The notes under the pieces: model-generated
The model's input: only the letters and a program-made list of their open reading frames with translations
Told to the model about the DNA's origin: nothing
The model's database searches: none
Made by a program: the position numbers and the translations under genes
Shown here: piece by piece, positions 9,993 to 21,978 of the stretch
How the letters are laid out: each line of letters opens with the position of its first letter
Numbering within the stretch: the first letter of the stretch is position 1
Assembly (NCBI RefSeq): GCF_000315625.1
Contig: NW_005434645.1
Location: 415,530 to 479,529 of the forward strand
DNA from: Guillardia theta CCMP2712
Taxonomy: Eukaryota; Cryptophyceae; Pyrenomonadales; Geminigeraceae
Length of the DNA stretch: 64,000 nucleotides
Direction: 5' to 3'

Positions 9993-12900
9993 ATGAGCAA
10001 ATCTGCATCAAGATCTGTTCATTCCAAAGAAGCAGCGCTTCAACCTGATTTTCTGGATCGCCAGCTGGGAAACAGTGAACTAATAAAGAGATTAAAGGTT
10101 CTTGTGATTCACAAAGTGTTAGAAATAGAGTGTTTAATGTTTCTTCAAGGTTGCCACTGAAGTATTGGAAGCGTACGGAGATGAAGATGAAATCGTTGAG
10201 CAGGCTAAAAGAGGTTGTATCTCGTTTGTCTCCTTGTTGCCATCTGATGAAATCTGCAGAAATTGGGCAGCTCTCATCTTCCCTTGGCGAGGATTGGCTT
10301 GTAGAACATAAGAATAAGGACGTGCGGCTGTTGGTTGCTTGTGCATTGGCTGATGTGCTTCGAATCTACGCACCTGACCCTCCATATGAGGAGCAAATTT
10401 GTGCCGACATCATGAAGCTTTTTATCAAAATTTTGAGAGATTTTGAGAACCCAGACATGAATACACAGCATCCCTCGTACAGGTAATCAATGTTTTGATC
10501 GAAGAACTCCCCTTGGTTGACTCAATTGCATTCTAGTATCCATTTCTACCTTTTGGAACGACTGAGCACGATCTCAATATTCAGTATAATTCCCGAGCTC
10601 ATTGGATTCCGTGATGAGTTGATGTTAGAGCTCACAAAAGCAGCATACACTTTAGTTGGAAACATGCCCAACCATAGTTCAGCATCCAAAGTGACAGAGC
10701 ACCTTACAAGTATCCTATGCAGTGTCATTGAAGAAACCGAGTATCATGAAATTCAGCTGCTGGATCTTGTTGTGGGAGCGCTCTGTCAACATGAGAAAAA
10801 AGAAAATCCCAATGGTTATAGTATGATGAAGACGGTCATCGCCTCCTGTGAAAACCACTTTCAATACTTTTTGGAGCGACAGCTTCACCAGGTAATTGTA
10901 TACATATTCTGACTATGGAGAGATGATTGTTTCCCCTCTAGATCAAAGCAGGATTTCAAACTGAAAGTGAACTGGCTAATGGTGAACGGCTGGCAGAGGC
11001 TGTTTACGAATTGAGCACTGTTGCTCCTCGCGTTCTGACTCAGGTACAGCATTTCAGTGTTATATTCTCTGACTCAAACTCGAAGGTTCTGCCTGCATAC
11101 ACTGAAGACCTGACCATGGAAGATCCAAGTCTTAGAATCAAGGCGGTAAAATTGCTTGGAGCTATTTTTTCAGTCGGGACCTTCCAATTGGATTTTTCAC
11201 AAGTGTTCACCGAATTCAAGAGGAGAACCTTTGACAAAGACCCCGACGTGCGCAAGTCGATGGCTTCAGTCATTCACCACCTCGTTTCTAAGAGACCAGA
11301 ACTTTCCAAGGCATTCATGGAGGAAAGTTGGGTTGCCAATGGCGACGAAAGAGATGCACCCATGCGCCTCCTAGTCATCGATTCCGACGAAGGAGTTCGC
11401 TGTGAGTCTGTGAGTGCCGTCTTCGACCTTTCTCTGAGTAATCCAGAAACTATCCCTACGGAGTTTCTGAAGTATGTTTCTGAACGAGTGATGGATAAGA
11501 AAGCAAGTGTGAGGAAGAAAGCATTGGAGGGCCTAGCCAATTTGTGGCAAAAATATTGTGCTCCATACAAATATTTTGATTTAACGAATGCTTCAGAGCA
11601 GCGCTATGCTTGGATTCCTTCTAAGATTCTTTCGATTTCAACTTTAGACCAGGAGTCACGAGTTCATGCTTTGCACTGTCTTGAAAATATTTGCTTGAAT
11701 GAGGAAAACATTGGACGGCCTTCTCATGACCTGGCATTGGACTTCTTCTGCTTGTTGGACCATAAGGGAAAGGATCAAATGTTCAATCTTTTGCGATCGA
11801 AGCATCTTTTCTTGGAGAATTTTTTGAAGTTCAGTCAATTGCAAACAAAATCCTCGATGGAGATTGACGAAGATGAAAACGACAAGACCGAGGAAAGCTT
11901 GATTTCCAAGATTTCCTCCAGTTTTGCCGATCCTTCTGCAGCCAGTGAAGCCATCATGAAATTACGAGACATCAAAACTGGTAAAATTTGGGAGAACTTG
12001 GAGGTAATGGCCAAACAATCAAAAACTGCTGAGGAGTTCAAAAAGTTGCATGACGATGTGATGAAAAAACTGGGACCCAGAAATCCAGTTTCAGGTTTTA
12101 TGAAGACTTTGTTGTCAAAGTTAATTGACAATCACTTTGGAATTACCTTTATCCAGAATGTCCTCAAGTGTTTGCAGCATGATGACTCCGACATGGTATT
12201 AAGAGCGAAGAAGGGCCTTCCCGTACTTGCAGTACAGGCCAAAATTTTTGCCACCATGTTTAGCAACGAAGAGGCTATTCTGGAATCTCTTTTGATGAAA
12301 TCACCAACTGAGGATCCAGAAATCCTGGAATACCTACTGAAGATCACAAGTGAGACTGGCAAAGATCTACATCGTCTTCGAAAAAACAAGTCCTTTCTTT
12401 CCAAGCTTGAAAATTACTGTTCACATGATTCATGGATGGTGGCCAAATATGCGATTCGGAGTCTCCTGTCATTGAAAGAAAGCTTTTCTGCAGATGGGAA
12501 GAAGTTCGTTGACAACTGTGTCAAGGCTTTGAATTTTGGACCTGGGCTTCCGTCCACTCTCAGAGTCCTTGTCGAAGTCCTGAAGGTGCATCCAGAGCTT
12601 TCTCCTAGCATCGAGACGACTATTGAGAAGTTCGTTGTCAAGAAGCTTCTCCATGCACCTTCAAATCATTCTTCAAGCAAAAAGGATCGTAATATCCACA
12701 TGCAGGCCAGGGTCCAGGGGATCAAGCTGATTTCTATTTACCTTTCCCATGGCGACTTGGAGACAGAAGTGGCTGAGACACTACTTGATCATATACAAAA
12801 TATCATTCAAGAACAAGGAGAAGTGTCTACAGATCGAAGCACTGCAAAGCCAGACAGGGCCACCTTGAGGCTTGTTGCTGGATCTTGCTTAATCAAGATA

Positions 12901-15255
12901 GCTAAATCTATGCTGGATTTGTTTCCTCCACAAGCCTTTCTAACGTTGTCCCGGCTTTTGAATGATGAAGACTCAAAAGTGAAATCGACCATCTTGAAAA
13001 AATTGTACAAAGGTACTGCCAAACAGCAGGGGAAATTACCATTTTATTACGCGAGTATGTTTGCTATGGTGGCAAATGATACAGATTCAAATGTGGTTGA
13101 TCAAGGCAAATCCTATTTACGCAACGTTGTCTTATTGATGAATCGTCTTAAGACTCATACTGGTAAGGCAAATCTGTCTATACTTCCAGAGCGAATTTTG
13201 CCATGGCTGATTTTCATGCTTGTTCTCCACGAAGAATACACAAACCCTGAAGTTGAGAGCACCACTGCCAGCATGTGCTTCAAAAAATGCCTTGAATTTT
13301 ATCTTTCGGCTATTTCTCAACTGCCTGCAGACGATCAGAATACTTCAGCCATACTCCAAATTTTTGAGTATGTCCGAAAATGTTCTATTCCAATGGACTT
13401 GGCAGGAGATGTCCCTGGATCAATCCTCACTCGCAATGTCGGTTTGATCACCGAGGTTGGCCAGAGACTACTCATCAAGATAGGACTTAATCGAAAGCAT
13501 GGCACCAAGGGATTCGCTGGATCTTTGCAAAGATTAGTAGATAGCAAAATCTTTCGCGAGGGTGATCAAGCTGTGCCGAATGATTCCTATGGAGTTGATT
13601 ATACTCTGCAATCGCGCAAAGCAAATCCAAAGAAAAGGATATCTTCTTCAAAGGATGACACGGTCAAGGAATCGGATGATGAAACATCTGAACCATTCGA
13701 TATGTCTTCACCGCAAACAAAGAGAAACAGGAAGAGCGCTGGATCTACCAAGAATCTTTCTGTAGATGATGAAGCTCCAGATCCAGAGGACGACGTGCCT
13801 GAACAGGTAGCTCGTGCTTTAAGCTATGTTGTATGACATGCCATCAGGTGAAATATGCATCTTCTAGTCGCCAAATTGCCGTCGGCGCCGTGGTGGAAGC
13901 TGAGATGAAAAATCCCCATACTGGAAAGCTTGAATGGCTGAAAGGAAAGATCATCAAAGTGAACGCCAAGAAGAAGACTTTCGACTTGCACTTTGAGGTC
14001 ACAAGCTCAGATGAGCAGGGGGATTGGACGGAGACATACAAGGTGGGTTGCTGATTATGCTCTGCTCTTTGCTCTACTCCCACGATCGATCAAGGGATCT
14101 GACTTGCGCGGCAGTTTGGCGAAGAGGGCAAGGAGTGGAGGTGGCCATTGGAAACACCATCTCAACCGCGAGGAGGCCTGCAGACAAGGGATCGATTAAC
14201 TCCGGCCCAGTCTCCAGACAAGAGAGTCAAAGCTTCGGAAGATAACATTGAAGAAACAGCGAAGAAGATTGCTGTTGGTGCTATGGTGGAAGCTGAGATG
14301 GAAAATCCCCATACTGGAAAGCTTGAATGGCTGAAAGGAAAGATCATCAAAGTGAACGCCAAGAAGAAGACTTTCGACTTGCACTTTGAGGTCACAAGCT
14401 CAGATGAGCAGGGGGATTGGACGGAGACATACAAGGTGGGTTGCTGATTATGCTCTGCTCTTTGCTCTACTCCCACGATCGATCAAGGGATCTGACTTGC
14501 GCGGCAGTTTGGAGAAGAGGGCAAGGAGTGGCGATGGCCTGCCAAACATTTGCATGCGCCGCCTTCGCCAGAGAAAAGCTCGCCCTCTGTACCCATGAAG
14601 AAAGCCCCTTCAAGATTGTCAGGAGCTACACCGCCAGTCAAGTCACCAGCGTCGAGTGTCAAATCTCCAGCTTCAAGTGTCAAGTCACCAGCGTCGAGTG
14701 TCAAATCTCCTGCTTCTAGCTTTAAGTCACCTGCTTCGGGTGTCAAGGCTGAACTCAAGACAACCAAGTCGTCCTCTTTGGTGAGTTCTTCTCGATCCCT
14801 CTCGCTTGTTTCTCTTGTCGGCAAGCTTGGTCACATTTTATCTGTAGTCTTCAGCTCATAGCTCGAAACAGAGCGACAAAAAAGCACGATCGGACTCCAA
14901 ACCGTCAACTCCAAGAATATCTGTAATACCTGTGTTGCAATGTGGAAGTATCTCCCCTTGACCAGTGTCTTTCCAGGCGCCGTTTGATATTGACGACGAC
15001 GAGGATGATGGAGATGCACTCCCCTTCTCGAAGAAGGAGACTCCTGTCAAATTGTCGCCCAATCCTGCGTCGAGTCGGTCCAAGGCCATGACTCCCGTGA
15101 AAGGAAGAGCTAGTGCTTCACATGATCTGTCCGGTACGGCTTGGGACAAGGCCATCAATCGTCTCAAGAATACGAAGGCGATGGATGACAGAGATTCTGG
15201 ATCCAAACGTCTGAATGCTGATGGTGCTGTTAAGGCCAAAAGGCGGAGAATTTAA
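9993..15255 (+). CDS. PDS5: PDS5-type sister-chromatid cohesion regulator with tandem Tudor-like modules
   Basis: Eleven exons: 9993-10097, 10150-10213, 10260-10482, 10537-10891, 10942-11043, 11086-13806, 13848-14042, 14115-14435, 14508-14780, 14848-14922, 14977-15255; 4713 nt, 1570 aa, all phases fit. The start gives MSKSASRS..., then the PDS5-typical SELIKRLK, KDVRLLVACALADVLRIYAP and YLLERLSTIS, followed by about 900 residues of HEAT-like helices. PDS5 binds the cohesin ring in the nucleus and controls its loading and release. The C-terminus carries two nearly identical Tudor-like modules (VGAMVEAEMENPHTGKLEW, then GDWTETYK|FGEEGKEW across a splice), as expected of plant-type PDS5, then KSPASSV repeats and a basic/acidic tail ending KAKRRRI. 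The 42-nt intron 11044-11085 has no stop and a length divisible by three, so its retention would keep the frame. Exons 7-9 lie within a 393-bp duplication. Confidence 0.9.
13891..14138 (+). repeat. Tandem exon-intron duplication, copy 1 (PDS5 Tudor module)
   Basis: This stretch recurs 393 bp downstream (14284-14531) with only two mismatches that I can see, including a 72-nt intron (14043-14114) identical to 14436-14507. It contains the second part of the first Tudor exon, the intron, and the start of the next exon. Both copies read in frame. Confidence 0.9.
14284..14531 (+). repeat. Tandem exon-intron duplication, copy 2 (PDS5 Tudor module)
   Basis: Second copy of the unit at 13891-14138, offset exactly 393 bp. 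The codons just before it (14269-14283) differ from copy 1 at four silent sites plus GTG/ATG, while the 248 bp that follow are almost identical. Confidence 0.9.
14634..14745 (+). repeat. 21-bp coding minisatellite (KSPASSV repeats)
   Basis: Five tandem 21-bp units in the PDS5 C-terminal exon encode VKSPASS-type heptads (the last are FKSPASG and V). Each offers an S-P site typical of proline-directed kinases, consistent with cell-cycle control of a cohesin factor. Confidence 0.8.
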
Positions 15256-15821
15256 CCAATGAGTGTTGGAGCTGTAGAAGTTGATCTAGTAAACAGGCTT
15301 GAGGCCACCTTTCATCCCTGCCTGACTTCACGCGAACCGCAACCTTCTATTGGCATTGCGATCTAACTGCCGGACGTACGAGGCCCATCAGTTTGTTCGC
15401 TACCCAGCGACTGGAGTAGACTACGGCCAGGTTGCGCACTTGGTTTACCACGCCATTTTGAATTCCTTGCGGTCGGTGCAAAATGAGCAAAGTGATGAGG
15501 TCGAGAACGTGGTGGAAGTAGGCGGTAGGGGTGGTCAATATATGTCAACAGCAACCAGCATTTTTATCGACAAAGGAGGGGTAGCTGGAGCAACCGGTGA
15601 TTTTTGGAGGGGTAGGGGTACTATTTGAATCCAAAGATGGGCAATGAGGTGAAGAAAATCAGGAAGTGGAGGGGGAGGAAGCGAGCAGGGGTGGAGCACG
15701 TAAAGATGGTAGCAGATGAGATGAAGGAGGAAACGCTTGTACATGGATCTTGATACTCTACGTTGCGACGAATCAATGGCAACAAGCTTCGCTCACGTTC
15801 CCATTTCTTTAGGTCGTCGCG
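15256..15821. other. Intergenic, 3' of PDS5 / 5' of the next gene
   Basis: About 570 bp. It holds two GGGGTAGGGGT-type G-runs (about 15520-15535 and 15606-15622) and purine-rich sequence. No gene recognised. Confidence 0.5.
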
Positions 15822-18689
15822 ATGAAACCAGCATCCTCCTCGTCTCCTTCGTCGCTTCAGTCGGCTAGTGAGTGTTGTTTTCCCTCTTGGGATTGCAACC
15901 GTCTGACGCCTTTCTGTCTCGCCATCCTGTAGACTCGATGGCGGAGAAAGCACATGTCAGGCTGAAAGGTTCACAAGAAAGGAGCGAGCAAAAGGAAAAC
16001 TCTCATCCCAACCAAGTTCAGAAAGTATCAAAGTGCGGGTTTGGATCTGGTTCTGCATTGTGGGATCATGTTGAAAGAAGTATGTCAGGAAAGTCAAGAG
16101 CTCTTCTATCCTTGCTCTTTGTGATGCTGCTCGAGACGTCGAGACCAACCTCAGGTATCGCCATCTCCATTCTTCGCCCGCATTTCATATGCTGACCACG
16201 TTCGATCTCCCGTTGCAGTGCGAGTCTGGAAGGCAATGCAAAAGACGGTGAAAATGCTAGCCAGGACTTTTTCCTCCCTGACTTGTTGTCGCGTCTTGAA
16301 GAAGAGGCTCCACGATCGCAGCTGCTGGAGATGGGTAGCGATTCTTGTTGGTGCCAGTTCTTCCTCCTGACTAACTTCAATAGCTGAGATCTTCCTGAAA
16401 GACCAGGAGCAGCAGGGAGAGGCTCCTGCGCCGTGCCAGGCGAACAAGAAGCGGGTGAGATGTGTTGATCTATCCGTGTTTGCGTTGAGAGCAACGAAGG
16501 TCCATCAGAGGAAAGAGAATCATGCTGGGGTCTCTCAAACTTCAGGTGACCTTCATGCCACCCCTTGCCATCCTCTTATGCTGGGAAGCAGAGCGAAGGT
16601 CGTCCCAGGAGAAGGAGCAGGACCTCAGTTGTCCGGCTCAGGAAGGAGGTAACGAACGAGCTTGAGCAAGGCATGTCCCGAGCCCTGGTGACGGGGCTGT
16701 GCTGAGCAGGTGCTGGAGATCAGCTGAACTCTTCGAAGAACACGTCGATTTCGACGATCCCTGACACGTCTCTGCCTGTTGACCTCTCGCACATGCGCTC
16801 ACTGAGATCGTGCGGTAGAAACGCCAGCGCAGAATCCTCGATGGAAGCCAACGAGTCTTCAAGAAACTCAGCGGAGAAATCAGAGGAGGCAGCCGGAAAG
16901 CGCAAGAAGAATCCTCCTGGCCTGCAGAAGAACGCCTCGCTGCAGGTGGAGCCTTCTCTCAGCGACAGGCCTCCCTCATCTCCTCGCAGATGCTCCTCAT
17001 TCGCATCGTTGCTACGGTGCTTCCGTTCGGCTATGGGCGCGTGCGGTGGGGCTGGGAGGGTGAGACAGTCAGTTGCGTTCGCCTCTTCCCTGACATGGGC
17101 CGACGTTGGCAGAAGTGGCTCAGCGCTTCAACCATGAGAAGTCAACTCACGCCAAGGTGAAGGAGGAGCGAGTGGGCAAGTCCCTGACTCCTCCCCCAGT
17201 TCTCGCAAGCCAAGAACGTGTCGGGGCAGCTCTGCCGGGAGGTCTGGCTGCGCATCCTCAGCTCTTGGCAGGTAGCTCAGCTGGAGGTGTGTTGGATGCC
17301 TTGCTCATGACTGAGAGTCTGTCAGGCTGGAGAAGCTCTTGAGCTGGAGGAATACCCGGACGTCGACCCGAAAGAATGGTGGGCAATCTGAAGATGGCGG
17401 GGTAGGGGGGAGAGCCTGACGGGGACGCAGGGACCGTTGTATCAGTGAGATCGAACAGGTGCTCAAGCCCCAGAAGTGCAAGAAATCCTCCAACAGGTTG
17501 AGCTGAGCTCAGAGCTCTCGGGCAGCTGAAGATGCTCGCAGCGACAAGGGGGTAAAGGAGCATGAAAGGGAAGAGGAGGACAAGGACATGGAGGATGCTG
17601 CAGAATCCCATAAGCTGAAGAAGCTCCGCAGTGATGAGCATGGCGATCATCAGGTTTCCTTTTCCTGGCACTTGACCGTCCTCTCAGTGTCGTCCAGGTT
17701 GAACCAGGAGCGAAGAAAGTCAAGACAAGCCACCCCCCGTCTCCTCCTGGCCTCGGCTCTCCCCAACGCTCCCATGGCGGCGATTCCAAGGTCTGTCCTC
17801 CTACTCGCTCTGATCTTCAGTGATGGGAGGGCAGGACCAAGTGGAAGAATCGTTTGCCACGGAAGGAGACACAACAATCACAACTCACGTGACTGCTTGC
17901 TCTTCTCCACCTTATCGCCACTTCCGTTCTCCTCCCCTTGCCTCTCTCCTTGCTGTTCCCCTCTTTCCCTCCCTCCATACCTTCCATCCCCTCCCCCTTT
18001 CCTCTCCCCTCCATGCCTTAACACCTCTCGTTCGTCCAGGGCGCCACGAGTCCTCGCAGCCCTGCCATCGACGTCTCTCCCATCTCGCTTGCATACGAGC
18101 GAGGGAACTTGACCAGTCAGAACCCCTACAGCCTCCTCGCCCAGCGGAATCACGCGAGGGCCGGGGAGACGCCGGAGAGCATCCCTGCTTCCTCCTCTCG
18201 GTGACTCCTTGGTTCCCTCCTCCTCTACTCGCTCATGGTTGTGCTAGGCATGCGTCTACGTCGGACAGGAGAGAGCGAAGGGAGGGAGGAGTGACGGCAG
18301 AGCTGCTTGCACTGGAGCAGGAGAAGTTTGCCTTCTACAAGAAGGTTGTTGCCCTCTGCCGGTCCTCTGCACTGAGCATGTCCAGGTGGAGGAGGAGAAG
18401 CTGGAGATCATGAGGAAGGAGGCTGAGAGCCGCATGGCGTTAGAGCGCGAAATGCAGCACAAGGTGACAGCAAGCCCTCTCTCTGCCCGTTTTCTCTCCT
18501 CCTCTTCGCTCTCCTCTCTTCGTCCTCCTTCCTCGTCCTCGTCCTCGACCTCCATCCTTGTCCTTGTCCTTGTCCTCCTTATCCTCCTTGCGCCTCCCTC
18601 ATCGTCGTCCTCATACTCCGCAGGTGCTCGAGCGCTTCGGGGAGATGTTGAAGACTTTGCAGCAGAGTCTCACTCCTCGCAGTCTCTGA
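15822..18689 (+). CDS. Hypothetical Ser/Glu-rich protein with C-terminal coiled coil
   Basis: Multi-exon gene (about 17-18 short exons) from ATG 15822 to stop 18687-18689. Exon 1 (15822-15867) reads MKPASSSSPSSLQS; exon 2 (15933-16079) reads MAEKAHVRLKGSQERSEQKE. Later exons can be joined in consistent phase: FFLPDLLSRLEEEAPRSQLL, a Ser/Glu/Lys-rich segment (EANESSRNSAEKSEEAAGKR), CEIEQVLKPQKCKKSSN, and an acidic KEHEREEEDKDMEDAAESHK. The end is a helical coiled coil: ELLALEQEKFAFYKK | VEEEKLEIMRKEAESRM | VLERFGEMLKTLQQS, then LTPRSL and stop (exons about 18274-18345, 18388-18462, 18625-18689). The final segment recalls C-terminal helices of some plant-type Myb/trihelix regulators, but no DNA-binding domain was identified. 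Probably nuclear by composition; function unknown. Confidence 0.6.
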
Positions 18690-19979
18690 GCCTTCTGGCC
18701 GTTAAACTAGTTTGACTTTGTTGTGTAACCTAAATAAACACCATGAAACATGTACACCTAACTCTACAAGTGGAACTGAAGGCCCTTCTTCCTCTCCGCT
18801 TCTTCCATCACCTTTCTCACCAGCGCGAACTTGGTGCATCCCTTGGGCACCTGGACGACTCCCTTCACTATCTGCAGCTGATTGCACCGCATTGGCAACG
18901 GGCGCGAGCGATCGCCTAGCAGTCTCATCAGGTCTGATGGTTTGACAAGAGAGGGGGGGAACCTGTCCTTGCATCGGAGACCCGCTGTTGCTGCTCGTGA
19001 AGCTTTGCCTTAATGTGTGCTAGCGCTTGTAGCTGTAAGGCCAGGATCAGTGTCGATGAGCGCGGTCTGATGAAGGACCTTTGCCGGATGTTCAAGTAGC
19101 ACATTTCTCCTGTTTACACGCTCATCGTTCCCAGAATCTACAGCACAGTAAGTAGTCGGACGACCATTGCTCCCCTTGTCCTCCACATAGCTCTGCATTA
19201 TGCGGCGTCTCCCCACTTCTCTGCGTCACCTTCCCTTCCCCACCATCCCTTTGCTGCGAAAGCACCTTTCCTAAATCACATCTATGGTCCAAATGGCCTC
19301 TCACCTTCTTACATACCTTCTCCTCGCCTTCTATTCCTCACCCTCCTGTTCTCCTCCTCGTCTCCTCGTCTCCTGGTCTCCTGGTCTCCTCGTCTCCTCG
19401 TCTCCTCGTCTCCTCGTCTCCTCGTCTCCTCTTTCCCTCCTCTCTTCGTCTCCTCTCCTCACCTTCTCCTCTCAGTCTGCTGGCCAGGACGATGATCACA
19501 GCCGCCATAACCAGTGCCCAACTTGCCCTTACCGCCCGCACCATTTTGGGCTTGACGGTTATCCAGTGGTATCATGAACGTTACATGCGATTGAGTGAGG
19601 GATGAGGGGCAAAGTTGAGAGGGGATGTGGTCAGATACAAGCAAAGCAAAGGAGCGAGATCAGGGAGGTCGAGGACGAGGACGAGGACGAGGACAAGGAC
19701 GAGGACAAGGACAAGGACGAGGAAGTGGTTGGCAAACCTGATTCTGTCGATATCACTTGCTGCGTGTGAGCATTCCGCTCCTTCTTTTCCTACTCGCCAC
19801 TCACTCACCCTCGATTCCTCGCAGTCCTTCCGCACTATTTTGCAGCAGCCATGGAGAACATGTGTCTCAACTACGAGAACAGGTTCCTCCTCATCTCCTT
19901 CTTGCCCCATCCCGAACTCTGCATGACCATCTCCTGAAGGTGCCTGGGAATCACAGGCGGGCACCGTGAAAAGCTGCCG
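18690..19979. other. Intergenic, simple repeats; possible short leftward exon
   Basis: Holds (TCCTCG/TCCTGG)n-type minisatellite text (19345-19440) and a (GACGAG/GACAAG)n tract (19668-19723). On the minus strand two frames are open at 18702-18974; one gives a compact PMRCNQLQIVKGVVQV, then KFALVRKVMEEAERKKG tail (18772-18900) that could be the last exon of a leftward gene, but I could not build the rest of it. Exons upstream of 19980 for the CobW gene are also possible. Confidence 0.4.
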
Positions 19980-21755
19980 ATGTTGCTTGTTACTGGGTTC
20001 TTGGTTTGACGCTTTCATGCTTTTGTTCGCCTCAGCTCACGGAGGAACCTGGCAGGGCTCAGGAAAGACGACCCTCCTCCGGCATCTTCTCACGTACAGT
20101 CATGCGGCCGCATGCTCTGACTGCTGTTGAAACGTGACTCCTGTGGCAGGAACAAATCGAACCTCAGGATAGCCGTGCTGGTCAACGAGATCGGATCCAT
20201 CGACATCGACGGAGAGCTGCTCAGGTGCGAGAGGCGAACTTGAGCTGCTGCGTCGACCTCTCACTTGGCACCATCAAGGTCATGCGACAACAACGCCGGC
20301 CTCGGCATCTGCACGCAGGAGCTGACCAATGGCTGCGTTTGCTGCAACGTGCGGGACGACCTCAGGAGGGAGGTGTTGAAGGTGCTCGAGCGGAGGGAGA
20401 CAGTGGACTACCTGGTCATCGAAACTTCCGGCGCTGCTGATCCTCGTCCTGTTGCTGCGAGCTTGAACAAGCTGTGCAGGCTCGACTTGGTGGTCACAGT
20501 TGTTGACGCAACCGCCATCTCCTCCCAGCTCGAGACGAAGCTGGCACGGCAGCAAATCTCGGCGGCAGATTTCATCCTGCTGAACAAGGTCGACCTCCTC
20601 GGCTCTGAGCAGGCTGTGTCCGAAGTGGAACGGGAGATATCGAAGTTATCGTCCGCCAAGATCGTCAAGACGGAGTATGGGAGAGTCCCCATTGAGCTGC
20701 TGATGGACCTCCATGTCGAGACGATGGGCAGGGGAGGTGACACGGACACAGGGTTCATGTCGCATGACGGCACTGGTAGTCAAGTGCTCTACTCGGTGGG
20801 AGGACATGCGCACTTTCACAACAAGAAGCTGCATGCTGGTTTCGAGGATCACACGGCTCACCACGAGGGCCAGCACCATGGCGGGCACGATGAACAAGAG
20901 AGGAGCTCTATCCGGACTCTTGCCTTGTCCCTGACGGGTCCGGTGTCCCTGCGCAAGTTCCAGCGGTTTCTGTACGGAGATCTGCTGCCGGAGGAGCTGG
21001 GAAGCAACCTGGTCATGAGGGCCAAAGGGTTGATCTGCTTCGCTGAATGCCGACGGCACAAGTTGGAGCTTCACGTCAGTGGGCTGCAGCGAGTCGACGT
21101 CACGCACGAGGGGGCGTGGGAGAGCACTCCCAAGACGAAGATGGTCATCATAGGGAGCGGGTTCGACCATGCCAGGATGCAGGCGGCCTTCGAGGCCTGT
21201 GAAGCCAGGGACGAGGAGCAGACGTTGGAGGAGGAGGAGGCGTTGGTGTACCTGAAGGTCTTGATGTCTGCGGGTGCAGATGACGTCGTCTGATGTTTGC
21301 ATGCAGGATCTGATTGATGCTGATCCCATGTTCGAGGTGATCCGCGACGAGGACGGAGCGGCACGTGCCACAGGGGGAGCGATTGTCGTATCGTTCATCG
21401 AGACAACAGACATGAAGCTTCACGGCGTTTACAGTGACGACCTGAACAAAGAGTTGATCTCCCTCTTCAACTCGCTGCGGACCAACTTTCTCGTATCTAT
21501 CCCTCATGTCCATGGCTGACTTGTGCACCTTAACTTGCCCTCAGGCGGTCCCCTCGACAAGGACGAAGTGCAAGGGCACAGACATCCTGCTCGCCTCTCC
21601 TGCAACCAAGCAGGAGGCAAAGCATCTGGCTGAAGAGCTGCATAAAAGTGGCCGACGCATCATAGGTCTTCTCTCTGTCCTCGCCATACTCCGAGGCTGA
21701 CTTTTGACTGACAACAGACGCCAAGGCCATCTCGGGTTGTAAATGTGGCTTCTAG
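19980..21755 (+). CDS. COG0523/CobW-family metal-chaperone GTPase
   Basis: Seven exons: 19980-20003, 20056-20093, 20150-20224, 20279-21257, 21307-21492, 21545-21665, 21718-21755; 1461 nt, 486 aa. Motifs in order: MLLVTGFL|GSGKTT (Walker A, split by an intron), VNEIGSIDIDGELL, NGCVCCNVRDDLR (the metal-binding CxCC of the family), DYLVIETSGAADP (Walker B/switch), and FILLNKVDL (NKxD guanine specificity). A His-rich insert (HAHFHNKKLHAG ... HTAHHEGQHHGGH) lies between the GTPase and the CobW_C domain (RKFQRFLYGDLLPEEL ... MVIIGSGFD). This points to zinc, cobalt or nickel delivery driven by GTP hydrolysis. A third region (residues about 370-475) ends in CKCGF, a further possible metal site. The ATG was chosen because the family starts just before this strand; an N-terminal upstream exon cannot be excluded. 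Confidence 0.9.
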
Positions 21756-21772
21756 AGAGTGAGCAGAAGCAG

Positions 21773-21832
21773 GGAGGGAGGGAGGGAGGGAGGGAGGGAG
21801 GGAGGGAGGGAGGGAGGGAGGGAGGGAGGGAT
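21773..21832 (+). repeat. (GGGA)n microsatellite
   Basis: About 15 uninterrupted GGGA/GGAG tetranucleotides between the CobW gene and the convergent peptidase gene. The same tetranucleotide recurs at about 25696-25731 and 49415-49482. Confidence 0.95.
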
Positions 21833-21978
21833 CAGGTTCAAGGTTTATCTGTATTGCTGCTTGGATGTGAGATGGTGGATTCACATCATCCGCATCAGTG
21901 CAATGCGGTTCATGTGTTTCATGGCCATGGATGGTGATATCCTATCAATACTCTCTCCTTTGGAAAGACCCTTTGTAC

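Noticed and set aside
18702-18974. Leftward 90-codon frame as a complete gene
   Set aside because: Two frames are open over the same bases and neither has a proper start or a recognised family; at most a terminal exon.
19338-19544. Glu-Arg-Arg-Gly repeat frame
   Set aside because: Direct product of the TCCTCG-type minisatellite.
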